A stretch of DNA of 64,000 bases, taken from Nitratireductor sp. GISD-1A_MAKvit. Its GTDB lineage: Bacteria; Pseudomonadota; Alphaproteobacteria; Rhizobiales; Rhizobiaceae. The stretch is from the NCBI RefSeq assembly GCF_040819555.1, contig NZ_CP161920.1, positions 1,921,001-1,985,000 on the forward strand, written 5' to 3'. This document shows positions 16,758 to 26,888 of the stretch, piece after piece. The first letter of the stretch is position 1. The number at the start of each line of letters is the position of its first letter. The translations under genes were made by a program, and so were the position numbers. The notes under the pieces are model-generated. The model ran no database searches. It was not told the origin of the DNA and saw only the letters and a list, made by a program, of their open reading frames with translations.

Positions 16758-18116
16758 GTGCCATTTTACCACCGTTTCCTGATTCCCCTTGTTGCGTCGA
16801 CAGCACTTCTTGCGGCACCAGTCGTTTCTTCCGCCGAAACCCTGATGGGCGCACTGGCGAAGGCCTATCAGAACAATTCCACGCTCAATGCGCAGCGTGC
16901 AGGAGTCCGTGTCACCGACGAGGACGTCGCGATCGCCAAATCGGGCATGCGTCCTCGCATTCAGGGCACGGCATCTCTCTCGCTCACACATAATGACGGG
17001 ACGGACATTCGTACGGGCAGGTTCGGCATTGCGCTGACGCAGCCGATTTTCGACGGTTTCCAGACGCGCAACAACGTTCAGGCGGCCGAGGCCTCCGTAA
17101 GAGCCGCCAACGAGGCTTTGCGCAATCAGGAGCTCGATACGCTGTTCAATGCCGCGAGCGCCTATATGGATGTGATTCGCGATCGACAGATTGCTGCACT
17201 ACGGGCGCAGAATCTCGAGTTTCTGGAAGAGCAGGTTCGTTCCGCTCGTTCGCGTTTCGAGGTGGGTGAGGGGACGCGCACCGATGTTGCGCAGGCGCAG
17301 GCACGCCGTCAGGCGGCAATGGCGCAGCTGAGTGCGGCACGTGCGGCCGTAACCTCCAGCTCTGCCGTTTACCGGCAATTGATTGGCGATGCGCCGAAGA
17401 ATCTGAAAGCGGCGAGGGCGCCGACGAAGCTTCTTCCCAACAGCCTCGACAGCGCTCTTGCGCTTGGCCTGTCGGAACATCCTGTCATCAAGGCGCGGCA
17501 GCACCAGATTGATGTCGCCTCGTTCCGGGTCAAATCCTCGGAAGGAGCGTTTCTTCCTCAGGTTTCCGGCTCGGTAAGCCTTGAGCATTCTTATCAAAGC
17601 TCCACGCCTGGCGGTAGCGGATCTGGCGAATCCGCCAGTATCGGGCTCAACCTGACCGTTCCCATCTATCAGGGCGGGCAGGCTTCAGCACAGGTGCGCA
17701 AGAACAAGGAATCGCTCGGCCAGACGAGAATCAATCTGGATGTGAGCCGGGATCAGGTCCGTGCGGCCGTCGTGTCTGCCTGGAGCCAGTATCAGGCTGC
17801 TCGCGAATCTCTTGCGGCGAACCGTGAACTTGTACAGGCAGCCCAGCTGGCATTGAACGGCGTGGTGGAAGAGCGCAATGTCGGGCAGAGGACCACACTG
17901 GACGTTCTCAATGCGCAGGCCGACGTGATCGATGCCAGGATCAACCAGGTGAGCGCGGAACGCGACATCGTGGTGGCGAGCTTTGCCATTCTTTCGGCCA
18001 CGGGGCGACTTTCCGCCAGTCGTCTGGGATTGCAGGTGAGCGAGTACCGGCCCGAGGAGCATTACCAGGCCGTCAAGGACAAGTGGTACGGTCTGCGCAC
18101 GCCAGACGGGCGCTGA
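16758..18116 (+). CDS. tolC: TolC family outer membrane efflux channel
   Basis: Outer membrane trimeric channel for type I secretion and RND/MFS efflux. The 452-residue protein starts at GTG with a signal peptide (FLIPLVASTALLAAPVVSSA). Two homologous OEP repeats follow, each with a beta segment and long coiled helices: TQPIFDGFQTRNNVQAAEAS and LTVPIYQGGQASAQVRKNKE. FEVGEGTRTDVAQAQAR and RNVGQRTTLDVLNAQADV are the paired helix motifs typical of TolC. The GTG at 16758 follows GAGG. Transporter partners are not nearby. Two hairpins lie after the stop. Confidence 0.93.
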   Translation: MPFYHRFLIPLVASTALLAAPVVSSAETLMGALAKAYQNNSTLNAQRAGVRVTDEDVAIAKSGMRPRIQGTASLSLTHNDGTDIRTGRFGIALTQPIFDGFQTRNNVQAAEASVRAANEALRNQELDTLFNAASAYMDVIRDRQIAALRAQNLEFLEEQVRSARSRFEVGEGTRTDVAQAQARRQAAMAQLSAARAAVTSSSAVYRQLIGDAPKNLKAARAPTKLLPNSLDSALALGLSEHPVIKARQHQIDVASFRVKSSEGAFLPQVSGSVSLEHSYQSSTPGGSGSGESASIGLNLTVPIYQGGQASAQVRKNKESLGQTRINLDVSRDQVRAAVVSAWSQYQAARESLAANRELVQAAQLALNGVVEERNVGQRTTLDVLNAQADVIDARINQVSAERDIVVASFAILSATGRLSASRLGLQVSEYRPEEHYQAVKDKWYGLRTPDGR

Positions 18117-18138
18117 TCAGCGTTATCTGCGTCCAGCC

Positions 18139-18219
18139 GCGCACCAGCTGGTGCGCTTTGAGGTTCAACCGAGACTGACACAGGAATGCCGGGCCCTGCA
18201 GGACCCGGCATTCCTGTGT
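18139..18219 (+). terminator. Two stem-loops after tolC
   Basis: An 18-base perfect palindrome at 18139-18156 is followed by TTTG. A second hairpin has 16-bp perfect arms (18178-18193 and 18204-18219) and a 10-base loop. The second has no T-run, so it may stabilise the mRNA 3' end rather than terminate. Confidence 0.5.
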
Positions 18220-18382
18220 GCAACCCGAAACAGGCGGGGCGTGGGGATTCTCATGAGCTCCGCCCTGCGATACGCTTGCTGTGTGTGATTCGACCGTCTG
18301 CATGGATGCCCGGGCGAAAAAATCTTTTCGTTTGATGAACGCTCTGTGGGACGGACACAGCTAGAGGCGGCAAAGTTTGACT

Positions 18383-19177
18383 ATGTCACAAGGTTTCGGG
18401 GCGCAGAAGATGGAAGCAGCAGTCGAAGCGCTGACTTCGAACGGCAATCAGCGCGAGCCTTCGATGGAAGAAATTCTGGCGTCCATCCGGCGCATCATCG
18501 AAGACAATGATGCGCCTTCGCAGCGCTCCGCAGAAACCGCTCGCGCATCTGAAACCGGTCAGCCCCGCGGAACGCAGGCGGCACAGGATGCCAATCCTTC
18601 ACAGGAGCAGAGCTGGCCTCCGGATGGCGAACAGCGCGGAGGGGACACCCGATCGAGTGACGAGACGGCAGCCCGACACTCCGGTGATGTGGAGAGTTTT
18701 CGGGCGGAATTGCGCGAGGCACCAGAGCGGCCCGTATTGCAGAACGGAGCGGGTGAACCTGCTTCGAGTGAACGTTTCGATACCAGTGACGGTGGTGCGG
18801 CGCCGATAGACAGGAACCTCGTTCAGCGACTGGCGGAGGTGCAGGCCGCGCAGTCCCGGCTGGAGCAGCCACACGCATCCGGGCATCAGGTCGCCGGCCA
18901 GAACGACGCGGCACAGCCCGAACGACAGGGCTCAGATACCGCGGCCTCCGAGGATGCGGCCCGGCAGAGCATCGTTTCGGACTATGCAGGACGGAAAGTG
19001 GCGGCAGCGTTTGGCGAACTGAACGAAGCTTTTGAGGCGAACCGCCGTCGCAATCTCGGCCAGGTGGCTGAAGAAATGCTGCGACCGATGCTGCAGGACT
19101 GGCTGGACGACAATCTGCCGACGATTGTCGAGCGTCTCGTTCGCGAAGAGATCGAACGGATTGCGCGCGGCGGCTAG
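18383..19177 (+). CDS. popZ: PopZ-type polar organizing protein (DUF2497)
   Basis: Cell-pole scaffold protein of 264 residues. The conserved N-terminal helix EPSMEEILASIRRIIEDND is followed by a long disordered, acidic, Gln/Ser/Glu-rich linker (about 45-200). The conserved C-terminal oligomerisation region has EEMLRPMLQDWLDDNLP and TIVERLVREEIERIARG. This is the PopZ pattern. In Hyphomicrobiales PopZ marks a pole and recruits chromosome-segregation proteins. The location directly upstream of valS is the usual one. A TTG at 18377 has better spacing from GAGG and could be the true start, adding two residues. Confidence 0.92.
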   Translation: MSQGFGAQKMEAAVEALTSNGNQREPSMEEILASIRRIIEDNDAPSQRSAETARASETGQPRGTQAAQDANPSQEQSWPPDGEQRGGDTRSSDETAARHSGDVESFRAELREAPERPVLQNGAGEPASSERFDTSDGGAAPIDRNLVQRLAEVQAAQSRLEQPHASGHQVAGQNDAAQPERQGSDTAASEDAARQSIVSDYAGRKVAAAFGELNEAFEANRRRNLGQVAEEMLRPMLQDWLDDNLPTIVERLVREEIERIARGG

Positions 19178-19369
19178 GCCGCGCTCCCTTGCGGTTGACT
19201 TGATCTGACCCTTCGGCTTTACACCGTGCTGTGAACGAACCAGATTGCTGGTCGGGCGTTTCGTCGTTTTCCAGTGAGGATGACGGTACGGCCAATGTGT
19301 TGATTCCAGGCAGTTCCGAACGAAACAGGGTTCCACTTTTTTCGGAATTGCCAAAGCGCGGAAACCCTC

Positions 19370-22222
19370 ATGCTTGAAAAGACTTACGACGCTGCGAGCG
19401 TCGAGCCGAAAATCACAGAGTGCTGGGAAAAGGCTGAAGCCTTCAAGGCGGGTGCCGGAGCCGAGAGCGGCGCGGAGCCATTCACGATCGTGATTCCGCC
19501 GCCCAACGTGACCGGTTCGCTGCATATGGGACATGCGCTCAACAATACGCTTCAGGACGTCATGGTGCGTTTCGAGCGCATGCGGGGCAAGGACGTGCTC
19601 TGGCAGCCCGGCATGGACCATGCCGGCATCGCCACGCAGATGGTGGTTGAACGCCAGCTTCAGGCCAGGAACCAGCACCGCCGCGATATGGGGCGTGAAA
19701 AATTTGTCGACAAGGTCTGGGAGTGGAAGGCCGAGTCGGGCGGTGCGATCATGAACCAGCTGAAGCGGCTGGGCGCTTCCTGCGACTGGTCACGCGAGCG
19801 GTTTACCATGGATGAGGGCCTCTCCAGGGCGGTCGTCGAGGTGTTCGTCTCGCTTTACAAACAGGAACTGATCTACAAGGACAAGCGCCTCGTCAACTGG
19901 GACCCGAAGCTTCTGACGGCGATCTCGGATCTTGAAGTTGAGCAGGTCGAAACCAACGGCAATCTCTGGCATTTCCGCTATCCGCTTGCCGACGGGCTGA
20001 CCTATGAGTATCCCTACAGGCTGGACGAAGAGGGCAACCGCGTTAACTGGCGTCCGTCCGATGGACAGCCGGATGGCTATGAGACGCGTGACTATGTGGT
20101 TGTGGCGACGACGCGTCCGGAAACGATGCTTGGCGATTCCGGTGTTGCGGTTCATCCTGACGATCCGCGCTATAAGGAACTGGTGGGCAAGAATGTGCTT
20201 TTGCCTCTGGTCGGCCGGCGCATCCCGATTGTCGCCGACGAGTATCCGGATCCGGAGGCGGGTACGGGCGCGGTGAAGATGACCCCTGCGCATGACTTCA
20301 ACGATTTTGAGGTCGGCAAGCGGCACGATCTGGCGCAGATCAACGTCATGGCCACGGACGCGACCATCACGCTGAAGGGCAATGAGGCGTTTCTGGAGGG
20401 GCTGGAAGGGGCCGACGCGCCGCTTGCCCGCACGATTGCAGAGCTTGATGGCGTCGACCGCTTCGAGGCGCGCAAGAAGGTTGTTGCGATGATGGAGGAG
20501 GCCGGCCTTCTGGAGAGGATCGAACCTCACAAGCACATGGTGCCGCACGGTGACCGTGGCGGCGTGCCCATCGAACCCTTCCTCACCGACCAGTGGTATG
20601 TGGATGCCAGGACGCTGGCGAAAGCCGCGATTGCCTCCGTGCGCGAAGGCCGTACGAACTTTGTACCCAAAAACTGGGAAAAGACCTATTTCGAGTGGAT
20701 GGAGAACATTCAGCCCTGGTGCGTTTCCCGCCAGCTCTGGTGGGGGCATCAGATTCCGGCCTGGTATGGCCCGGACGGTCAGGTTTTTGTCGAGAAAGAC
20801 GAAGAAGCCGCGCTTGAGGCGGCGATCCAGCACTATATTTCGCATGAGGGACCGTGGAAGGCCTGGGTCGAGGAGAAGCTCGCAAATTTCAAGCCGGGAG
20901 AAATCCTGACGCGCGACGAGGATGTACTCGACACCTGGTTCTCTTCGGCTCTCTGGCCGTTCTCGACTCTCGGCTGGCCGGACAAGACACCGGAGGTTGC
21001 GCGCTACTACCCCACCTCGGTTCTGGTGACGGGTTTCGACATCATCTTCTTCTGGGTGGCCCGGATGATGATGATGGGCCTGCACTTCATGGACGAAGAG
21101 CCGTTCCACACGGTCTATGTTCACGCACTGGTGCGCGACAAGTCCGGTGCCAAGATGTCGAAGTCGAAAGGCAATGTCATCGACCCGCTGGAACTGATCG
21201 ACGAATATGGGGCGGACGCGCTGCGCTTCACTCTGACAATCATGGCCGCGCAGGGCCGCGATGTGAAACTCGACCCTGCGCGCGTTGCCGGCTACCGCAA
21301 TTTCGGCACCAAGCTCTGGAATGCGACGCGGTTCGCCGAAATGAACGGCGTCAAGAGAGATGAAAACTTCCGCCCCGAAAACGCCACTCTAGCGATCAAC
21401 CGCTGGATCCTGACGGAACTGACCCGGGCTGCCAAAGGCGTGACAGAGGGAATTGAAACCTATCGCTTCAATGACGCCGCGGGCACGGCCTACCGCTTTG
21501 TCTGGAGCCTTTTCTGCGACTGGTATCTGGAGCTTCTCAAGCCGGTATTCGCCGGGGACGACGAAGAGGCGAAAGCCGAAGCCAGCGCCTGCGCGGCGTA
21601 TGTTCTGGACGAGATCTACAAGCTTCTTCATCCGATCATGCCCTTCATGACGGAAGAATTGTGGGCGCACACAGGGGGGGAAGCCGGGCGCGATCGCGTT
21701 TTGGCTCTGACCCGTTGGCCGACTCCAGATTTTGAGGACGAGGATGCCGCCGCAGACATCAACTGGCTGGTCGACCTGGTTTCGGGAGTGCGGTCAGTGC
21801 GTGCGGAGATGAACGTTCCACCCTCCGCCAAGGCGCCATTGATTGCGGTTGGAGCCGATGAGGGCGCGCGCGCCCGCATTGCGCGCCACGACCCAGCCAT
21901 CCGACGTCTCGCGAGGGTGGGTGAAATTGGATTTTCCGAAGATGTGCCGAAGGGCTCGGCTCAGATCGTTCTCGGCGATACCACCTTCTGCCTTCCGCTG
22001 GGTGACCTGATCGACCTTTCCGCGGAAGCCGCGCGGCTGGAAAAGGAAATATCCAAGGTGACGTCTGAAATGCAGCGCCTTGAAAAGAAACTTGGCAACG
22101 AGAAATTCGTCGCCAAGGCGCCGCAGGAGATCGTGGCAGCCGAACGCGAAAAGCTGGCAGAGTTCGCAGATGCCAGGGGCAGGCTGGAACAGGCACTGGC
22201 ACGGGTGAAAGAAGCAGGTTGA
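19370..22222 (+). CDS. valS: Valine--tRNA ligase
   Basis: Class I aminoacyl-tRNA synthetase of 950 residues charging tRNA-Val. The HIGH box is in PPPNVTGSLHMGHALN near residue 50 and the KMSKS box in SGAKMSKSKGNVIDP near 597. The CP1 editing domain lies between them, containing VVATTRPETMLGDSGVAVHP. The anticodon-binding domain and a C-terminal coiled coil (EAARLEKEISKVTSEMQRLE and EKKLGNE) are present. Length and order are normal for bacterial ValRS. It sits 192 bases after popZ and ends in a strong terminator. Confidence 0.98.
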   Translation: MLEKTYDAASVEPKITECWEKAEAFKAGAGAESGAEPFTIVIPPPNVTGSLHMGHALNNTLQDVMVRFERMRGKDVLWQPGMDHAGIATQMVVERQLQARNQHRRDMGREKFVDKVWEWKAESGGAIMNQLKRLGASCDWSRERFTMDEGLSRAVVEVFVSLYKQELIYKDKRLVNWDPKLLTAISDLEVEQVETNGNLWHFRYPLADGLTYEYPYRLDEEGNRVNWRPSDGQPDGYETRDYVVVATTRPETMLGDSGVAVHPDDPRYKELVGKNVLLPLVGRRIPIVADEYPDPEAGTGAVKMTPAHDFNDFEVGKRHDLAQINVMATDATITLKGNEAFLEGLEGADAPLARTIAELDGVDRFEARKKVVAMMEEAGLLERIEPHKHMVPHGDRGGVPIEPFLTDQWYVDARTLAKAAIASVREGRTNFVPKNWEKTYFEWMENIQPWCVSRQLWWGHQIPAWYGPDGQVFVEKDEEAALEAAIQHYISHEGPWKAWVEEKLANFKPGEILTRDEDVLDTWFSSALWPFSTLGWPDKTPEVARYYPTSVLVTGFDIIFFWVARMMMMGLHFMDEEPFHTVYVHALVRDKSGAKMSKSKGNVIDPLELIDEYGADALRFTLTIMAAQGRDVKLDPARVAGYRNFGTKLWNATRFAEMNGVKRDENFRPENATLAINRWILTELTRAAKGVTEGIETYRFNDAAGTAYRFVWSLFCDWYLELLKPVFAGDDEEAKAEASACAAYVLDEIYKLLHPIMPFMTEELWAHTGGEAGRDRVLALTRWPTPDFEDEDAAADINWLVDLVSGVRSVRAEMNVPPSAKAPLIAVGADEGARARIARHDPAIRRLARVGEIGFSEDVPKGSAQIVLGDTTFCLPLGDLIDLSAEAARLEKEISKVTSEMQRLEKKLGNEKFVAKAPQEIVAAEREKLAEFADARGRLEQALARVKEAG

Positions 22223-22268
22223 TGCAGGTCTGATCTGCAAAGCTTTCTAATATCCTGACAGGGATGAG

Positions 22269-22304
22269 CCGCGCGCGCTTTCCAGAAAGCGGGCGCGGTT
22301 TTTT
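22269..22304 (+). terminator. Rho-independent terminator after valS
   Basis: A GC-rich stem (CCGCGCGCGCTTT pairing with AAAGCGGGCGCGG, one imperfection) with a short CCAG-type loop is followed directly by six T. Confidence 0.85.
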
Positions 22305-22639
22305 CGTTGCTTCTGATTCGTCAGTCACCGTGATTTTGTCGGCTTTGGGTCGGTAAACGCGCCCCTGTACATGACAGAATAACGAAATCCCCGGCAGTGT
22401 TGTTTTTGTGCAACGCACGCCGACTTTGGGCAGGGGGATGGGGGGAATGTGTCAAATTGAGGGGGATTTCAAGGCATCCTCCATTCGCCTGACCTTCGAA
22501 ACAAAGGTGGCAGCGGGCTTATCCGATAGGTGTATTACGTTCACGTAAGCGTGAAGCCTGCCGATGACCTGCTGATGCGATTGAGGTTCGCTGTGGCGCT
22601 GCTATTCTTGATATCAGCAAATGGAGGAGAGGGGATCAC
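22305..22639. other. Upstream region of the FadL-like gene
   Basis: About 335 bases without a gene. It contains a short palindrome CACGTAAGCGTG near 22539-22550 that could be an operator, and ends with AATGGAGGAGAGG, a strong ribosome site for the gene at 22640. No clear promoter was singled out. Confidence 0.35.
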
Positions 22640-23746
22640 ATGCGTCTAGTTCGCATTCTTTCTGCGTCTACGATTCTGGCTGCAGCGATCGGGACTGCAC
22701 AGGCGGGAGGCTTTTCGCGCGGCACGGCTGACACCGACATTCTTTATGAGGATGGGAACTTCAACATGCGCGCGGGGGCGATCATCGTCGCTCCGACGCA
22801 GAAGTTCTCCAAATCGACCAACCCTGCGCTCGTAGGAACAGACTATCTGGATACCTACGTCATTCCGTCAGGGGCGGTGAAGCTGAAGTTCAGTGACAAC
22901 CTTTCGTGTGCTGGGACCTATACTGACGTTTACGGCGCGGCATCTTCTTATGCATCGGCTTTCGGGCCGGCATTCAAGGTCTCCGAGACCTTCACCGTGA
23001 CCGAGTTCGGCGCGACCTGTGCTGCGTTCGTGAACATGCCCAAGGGGCGTCTTGCCGTCTTGGGTGGAGCCTTCATCGAGCGTTTCGACTACAACTTTGT
23101 TGGAGCCGGAGGCGCTCTCGATATTGATTTGAACAGCAATGCCGTCGGTTGGCGCGCCGGCGTGGCTTATGAAATCCCGGATATCGCGTTCCGGACCGAA
23201 CTCATGTACCGGTCGGGAACCACGCATGATGCCTCCGGCGGCGGAACGTTTCAGCACCCCCTCGCGGGGATTGTGCCTGTGACAGCCATGGGCAATGGCG
23301 AGCTTCCCCAGAGCGTGGAGCTGAAGGTGCAATCGGGCATAGCTCCCGGTTGGCTTGCTTTCGGTTCGGTTCGGTGGACGGACTGGTCCGTGAACGAAAC
23401 GCTTGATCTGACTGTTGTCGGCGTGACTGCGAGCAAAAACCAGTATTTCTGGCGCGATGGTTGGACAGTGACCGGTGGCATAGGGCACGCATTCACGGAC
23501 AATGTCTCGGGCTTGGTAAGCCTTCAGTGGGACCGGGGTGTTTCGACCGGGTATGATTTCCGTACAGACAAATGGCTGTTGGCTGCAGGGCTTAGCATGA
23601 AGGACGCGCTGGGCGGTGAGCTCCGTTTTGGAGGCGCCTTGTCCTATCTGACGAGCGCGGACGCCACCAAGGGCAACGAGGCCGGCAACTCTGTGGATTC
23701 GGGTTGGGCCGGAATCATTTCGGCGAATTACAAGGTCAAGTTCTAA
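22640..23746 (+). CDS. FadL/TodX-like outer membrane transport protein
   Basis: Outer membrane beta-barrel of 368 residues, probably importing hydrophobic compounds such as long-chain fatty acids. It has a signal peptide (ILSASTILAAAIGTAQA). The mature start GGFSRGTADTDILYEDGNFN resembles the N-terminal hatch of FadL-type proteins. Repeated amphipathic strands follow, such as WLAFGSVRWTDWS and GLVSLQWDRGVS. It ends with an aromatic-type terminal strand, ISANYKVKF. Shorter than E. coli FadL (about 420 mature residues), but this size is common in rhizobia. Substrate is inferred from the family only. GGAGG before the ATG suggests high expression. Confidence 0.85.
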   Translation: MRLVRILSASTILAAAIGTAQAGGFSRGTADTDILYEDGNFNMRAGAIIVAPTQKFSKSTNPALVGTDYLDTYVIPSGAVKLKFSDNLSCAGTYTDVYGAASSYASAFGPAFKVSETFTVTEFGATCAAFVNMPKGRLAVLGGAFIERFDYNFVGAGGALDIDLNSNAVGWRAGVAYEIPDIAFRTELMYRSGTTHDASGGGTFQHPLAGIVPVTAMGNGELPQSVELKVQSGIAPGWLAFGSVRWTDWSVNETLDLTVVGVTASKNQYFWRDGWTVTGGIGHAFTDNVSGLVSLQWDRGVSTGYDFRTDKWLLAAGLSMKDALGGELRFGGALSYLTSADATKGNEAGNSVDSGWAGIISANYKVKF

Positions 23747-23775
23747 CCGTTTCCTGGCGGAGCAAGCGAAACTGC

Positions 23776-23801
23776 AAGACCCGGCTTCGGCCGGGTCTTT
23801 T
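23776..23801 (+). terminator. Rho-independent terminator after the FadL-like gene
   Basis: A perfect 10-bp stem AAGACCCGGC/GCCGGGTCTT with a TTCG tetraloop is followed by TTCGTTT. Confidence 0.85.
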
Positions 23802-23998
23802 CGTTTCTGGAGGCGAAGTGCGCCATGCAAATTCGCATGGCTTGAGGCCCGTGACGAGGCCGCGGGCTTGTCTTGCCGCGATTTTTGCCGCACATAGAGG
23901 CAGTCACCCGATCCGGGCCCCTCTGGCAGGCAAGGCGTTGCCTGTGATGTCGGATCGAACGACAACGCGCGAACGCGGCGCAAACATTGTATCTCTCC

Positions 23999-24931
23999 AT
24001 GACAATGCATGACTGGCTTTGGCCCGGCTTCCTGGCCTTTGTGGCTGCTATCCTGTTTTTCGACCTCTTTGTCCTGCACCGCCGGGATCACGTCATAACG
24101 ACGCGCGAAGCAATGAAAACCGTTGCCGGTTACGTGGCTCTCGCCATGGTTTTCGCCATGGGCGTCTTCTATTTCGGCGGCAAGGATCGCGGTGCGGAGT
24201 TTCTCACCGGTTATCTGATCGAACAGGCGCTGTCGCTCGACAACATTTTCGTCATCGCGCTCATCTTCACCTATTTCAAGGTACCGTCCGAAGCGCAGTA
24301 TCGCGTGCTTTTCTATGGCATATTGGGTGCGATCGTCATGCGACTTTCGCTCATCGTGCCGGGCGTGAAACTGGTCGATCAGTTCATGGTGATTGGCATG
24401 GCGCTTGGCGCTCTGCTGGTATTCTCGGGGTTCAAGATGATGACCTCGGACGAAGAAATGGTGGATCCCGGCGAAAGCCGCATCGTAAAACTTCTGATGC
24501 GGACGGGGCGGGTGACCCAGGAGTATGAGGGCTCGCGCTTTCTGACCCGCCGGAACGGCGTTCTTTTCATGACGCCGCTCTTTGTGGTTCTTGTCACGGT
24601 GGAGTTCACCGACCTCATTTTCGCGGTCGATTCCATTCCCGCCGTTCTGGCCATTTCCAGCGATCCATTCATCGTCTTTTCCTCCAATGTGTTTGCAGTG
24701 ATGGGATTGAGGGCAATGTTCTTCGTGCTCTCAGGCATGATGCGCACCTTCAGGCACCTGAAAACCGGTCTCTCGCTGGTTTTGATATTCATCGGTCTGA
24801 AAATGCTGATCGCCCATTGGATCAAGATCCCTTCACCACTGGCCCTCACGGTCACAGTGCTTCTCATTGGCGGGTCGATCATTGCCTCGATTGTCGCCCG
24901 CAAGCGCGAGGAACAGGAAGCGCGGTCCTGA
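23999..24931 (+). CDS. TerC family integral membrane protein (Alx-like)
   Basis: Inner membrane protein of about 310 residues with 8-9 hydrophobic helices. TerC signature segments are EQALSLDNIFVIALIFTYF, VEFTDLIFAVDSIPAVLAI and NVFAVMGLRAMFFVL, with the conserved acidic residues in the membrane. Members such as Alx and MeeY export Mn2+ or help metallate exported proteins; the family name comes from tellurite resistance. ATG 23999 is used; TTG 23987 and ATG 24005 are alternatives. I looked for a yybP-ykoY riboswitch upstream and did not see one. Confidence 0.9.
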   Translation: MTMHDWLWPGFLAFVAAILFFDLFVLHRRDHVITTREAMKTVAGYVALAMVFAMGVFYFGGKDRGAEFLTGYLIEQALSLDNIFVIALIFTYFKVPSEAQYRVLFYGILGAIVMRLSLIVPGVKLVDQFMVIGMALGALLVFSGFKMMTSDEEMVDPGESRIVKLLMRTGRVTQEYEGSRFLTRRNGVLFMTPLFVVLVTVEFTDLIFAVDSIPAVLAISSDPFIVFSSNVFAVMGLRAMFFVLSGMMRTFRHLKTGLSLVLIFIGLKMLIAHWIKIPSPLALTVTVLLIGGSIIASIVARKREEQEARS

Positions 24932-25162
24932 GGCCGCGATGTCCGACGGGGCGCTTTTGCGCCCTGTCCGTACCCAGTGTTTCCTGTGCACAGCTGGCTG
25001 TGCTCATTTGGCAACAGTTTCTCAATAAGCATTCGGTTAAAACAGCTGCGGGACGGAACGCCAATTTCCCGCCATAAACCCGGCGCATCGAAAAAGCTCG
25101 ATAGCGCACGGGACACAATCGACTGCTCAGGAGAAGTGCCGCGCGCTGCGGCTGGGGTTATT

Positions 25163-26888
25163 ATGGACGCAAAGACAATTTCGAAAGACAAACTTCCAAG
25201 CCGATACGTCACAGTAGGTCCGGCCAGAGCGCCGCATCGCTCGTATCTTTATGCCATGGGGCTTTCGGAGGAAGAGATTGCCCAGCCTCTCGTGGGTGTC
25301 GCCACCTGCTGGAACGAGGCTGCGCCGTGCAATATTTCGCTCATGCGTCAGGCGCAGGTGGTGAAGAAGGGCGTTGCAGCCGCCCATGGAACACCGCGGG
25401 AATTTACCACCATCACCGTTACCGACGGCATTGCGATGGGCCATCAGGGCATGAAGTCCTCGCTGGTTTCACGCGAGGTCATTGCCGATTCGGTTGAGCT
25501 GACGATGCGCGGACATTGCTATGATGCTCTCGTTGGTCTTGCGGGGTGTGACAAGTCGCTGCCCGGCATGATGATGGCAATGGTGCGTCTCAACGTTCCA
25601 TCGGTATTCATCTATGGTGGATCCATCCTTCCCGGCACGTATCGCGGCCGTCAGATCACTGTCCAGGACGTGTTCGAGGCCGTGGGACAACATTCGGTCG
25701 GGTCGATCTCCGATGAGGAGTTGTCCGAGATCGAGCAGGCTGCCTGCCCGTCCGCCGGTTCCTGCGGTGCACAGTTCACCGCAAACACGATGGCAACGGT
25801 TGCTGAGGCGATCGGCCTTGCATTGCCTTATTCCTGCGGCGCGCCCGCCCCTTACGAGATGCGTGACCGGTTCAACTACGCTGCGGGCGAAAAGGTGATG
25901 GAGCTGATCGCCAAACAGATCCGCCCGCGCGATATCGTGACCCGCAAGGCGCTCGAAAATGCCGCGGCCGTCGTTGCCGCATCTGGTGGCTCCACCAATG
26001 CCGCGTTACATCTGCCGGCAATCGCCAATGAGATCGGCATCGATTTCACGCTGTTCGACGTGGCCGAGATCTTCAAGAAGACACCGTACATTGCCGACCT
26101 GAAGCCCGGTGGCAAATACGTGGCGAAGGACATGTTCGAGGCTGGCGGCATTCCGCTGCTCATGAAGACACTTCTTGAGCACGGTTATCTGCACGGCGAC
26201 TGCATGACGGTGACTGGCCGCACAATTGCCGAAAACATGGAGCATGTTCCGTGGAATGATGATCAGGATGTCGTTCGTTCTGCGGACAATCCCATCACGA
26301 AAACCGGCGGTGTGGTTGGCCTCAAGGGTAATCTGGCACCGGAAGGTGCGATCGTGAAGGTTGCCGGCATGACGAACCTGACGTTCACGGGGCCGGCACG
26401 CTGTTTCGATTCCGAAGAGGAATGTTTCGCAGCCGTGCAGGCGCGGGAATACAAGGAAGGCGAGGTGCTCGTCATTCGCTATGAAGGCCCGAAGGGCGGG
26501 CCCGGCATGCGTGAGATGCTGGCGACCACGGCAGCACTTTACGGTCAGGGCATGGGCGACAAGGTCGCACTCATTACCGATGGCCGGTTCTCGGGCGCAA
26601 CCCGTGGCTTCTGTATCGGCCATGTGGGGCCTGAAGCAGCTGTGGGCGGGCCGATCGGCCCTTCTTGAAGATGGTGACGTCATCACGATCAATGCGGTCG
26701 ATGGAACCATCGAAGTGGCGCTGAGCGACGAGCAGCTTGCAGAGCGCGCCAAGAGCTGGAAACCGCGCGAGACGGACTATCAGTCCGGCGCGATCTGGAA
26801 GTACGCCCAGACTGTTGGTTCGGCCCGTGACGGGGCGGTGACCCATCCAGGGGCCAAGAAAGAAACGCACTGTTATGCGGATATTTGA
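25163..26888 (+). CDS. ilvD: Dihydroxy-acid dehydratase, one frameshift
   Basis: Fe-S dehydratase making 2-keto acids in isoleucine and valine synthesis. After correction it is about 574 residues, a normal length. Cluster cysteines lie in [25 protein letters not shown] and [16 protein letters not shown]. The C-terminal part has [20 protein letters not shown]. At about 26657-26661 the frame shifts by one extra base (GGCCC run); the next frame resumes exactly with [15 protein letters not shown] and ends HCYADI, the expected terminus. With both halves perfectly conserved, a sequencing error is the likely cause. The stop overlaps the start of exoR by 14 bases, so the two genes may be cotranscribed. 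Confidence 0.93.

Noticed and set aside
19790..21124. 444-residue minus-strand frame
   Set aside because: Lies entirely antisense to valS, has His/Arg-rich composition and no motifs; a GC-rich shadow frame.
23802..23998. Possible yybP-ykoY (Mn2+) riboswitch before the TerC gene
   Set aside because: Some small hairpins exist (CCATGC/GCATGG), but the conserved internal-loop sequences of that riboswitch are not visible.
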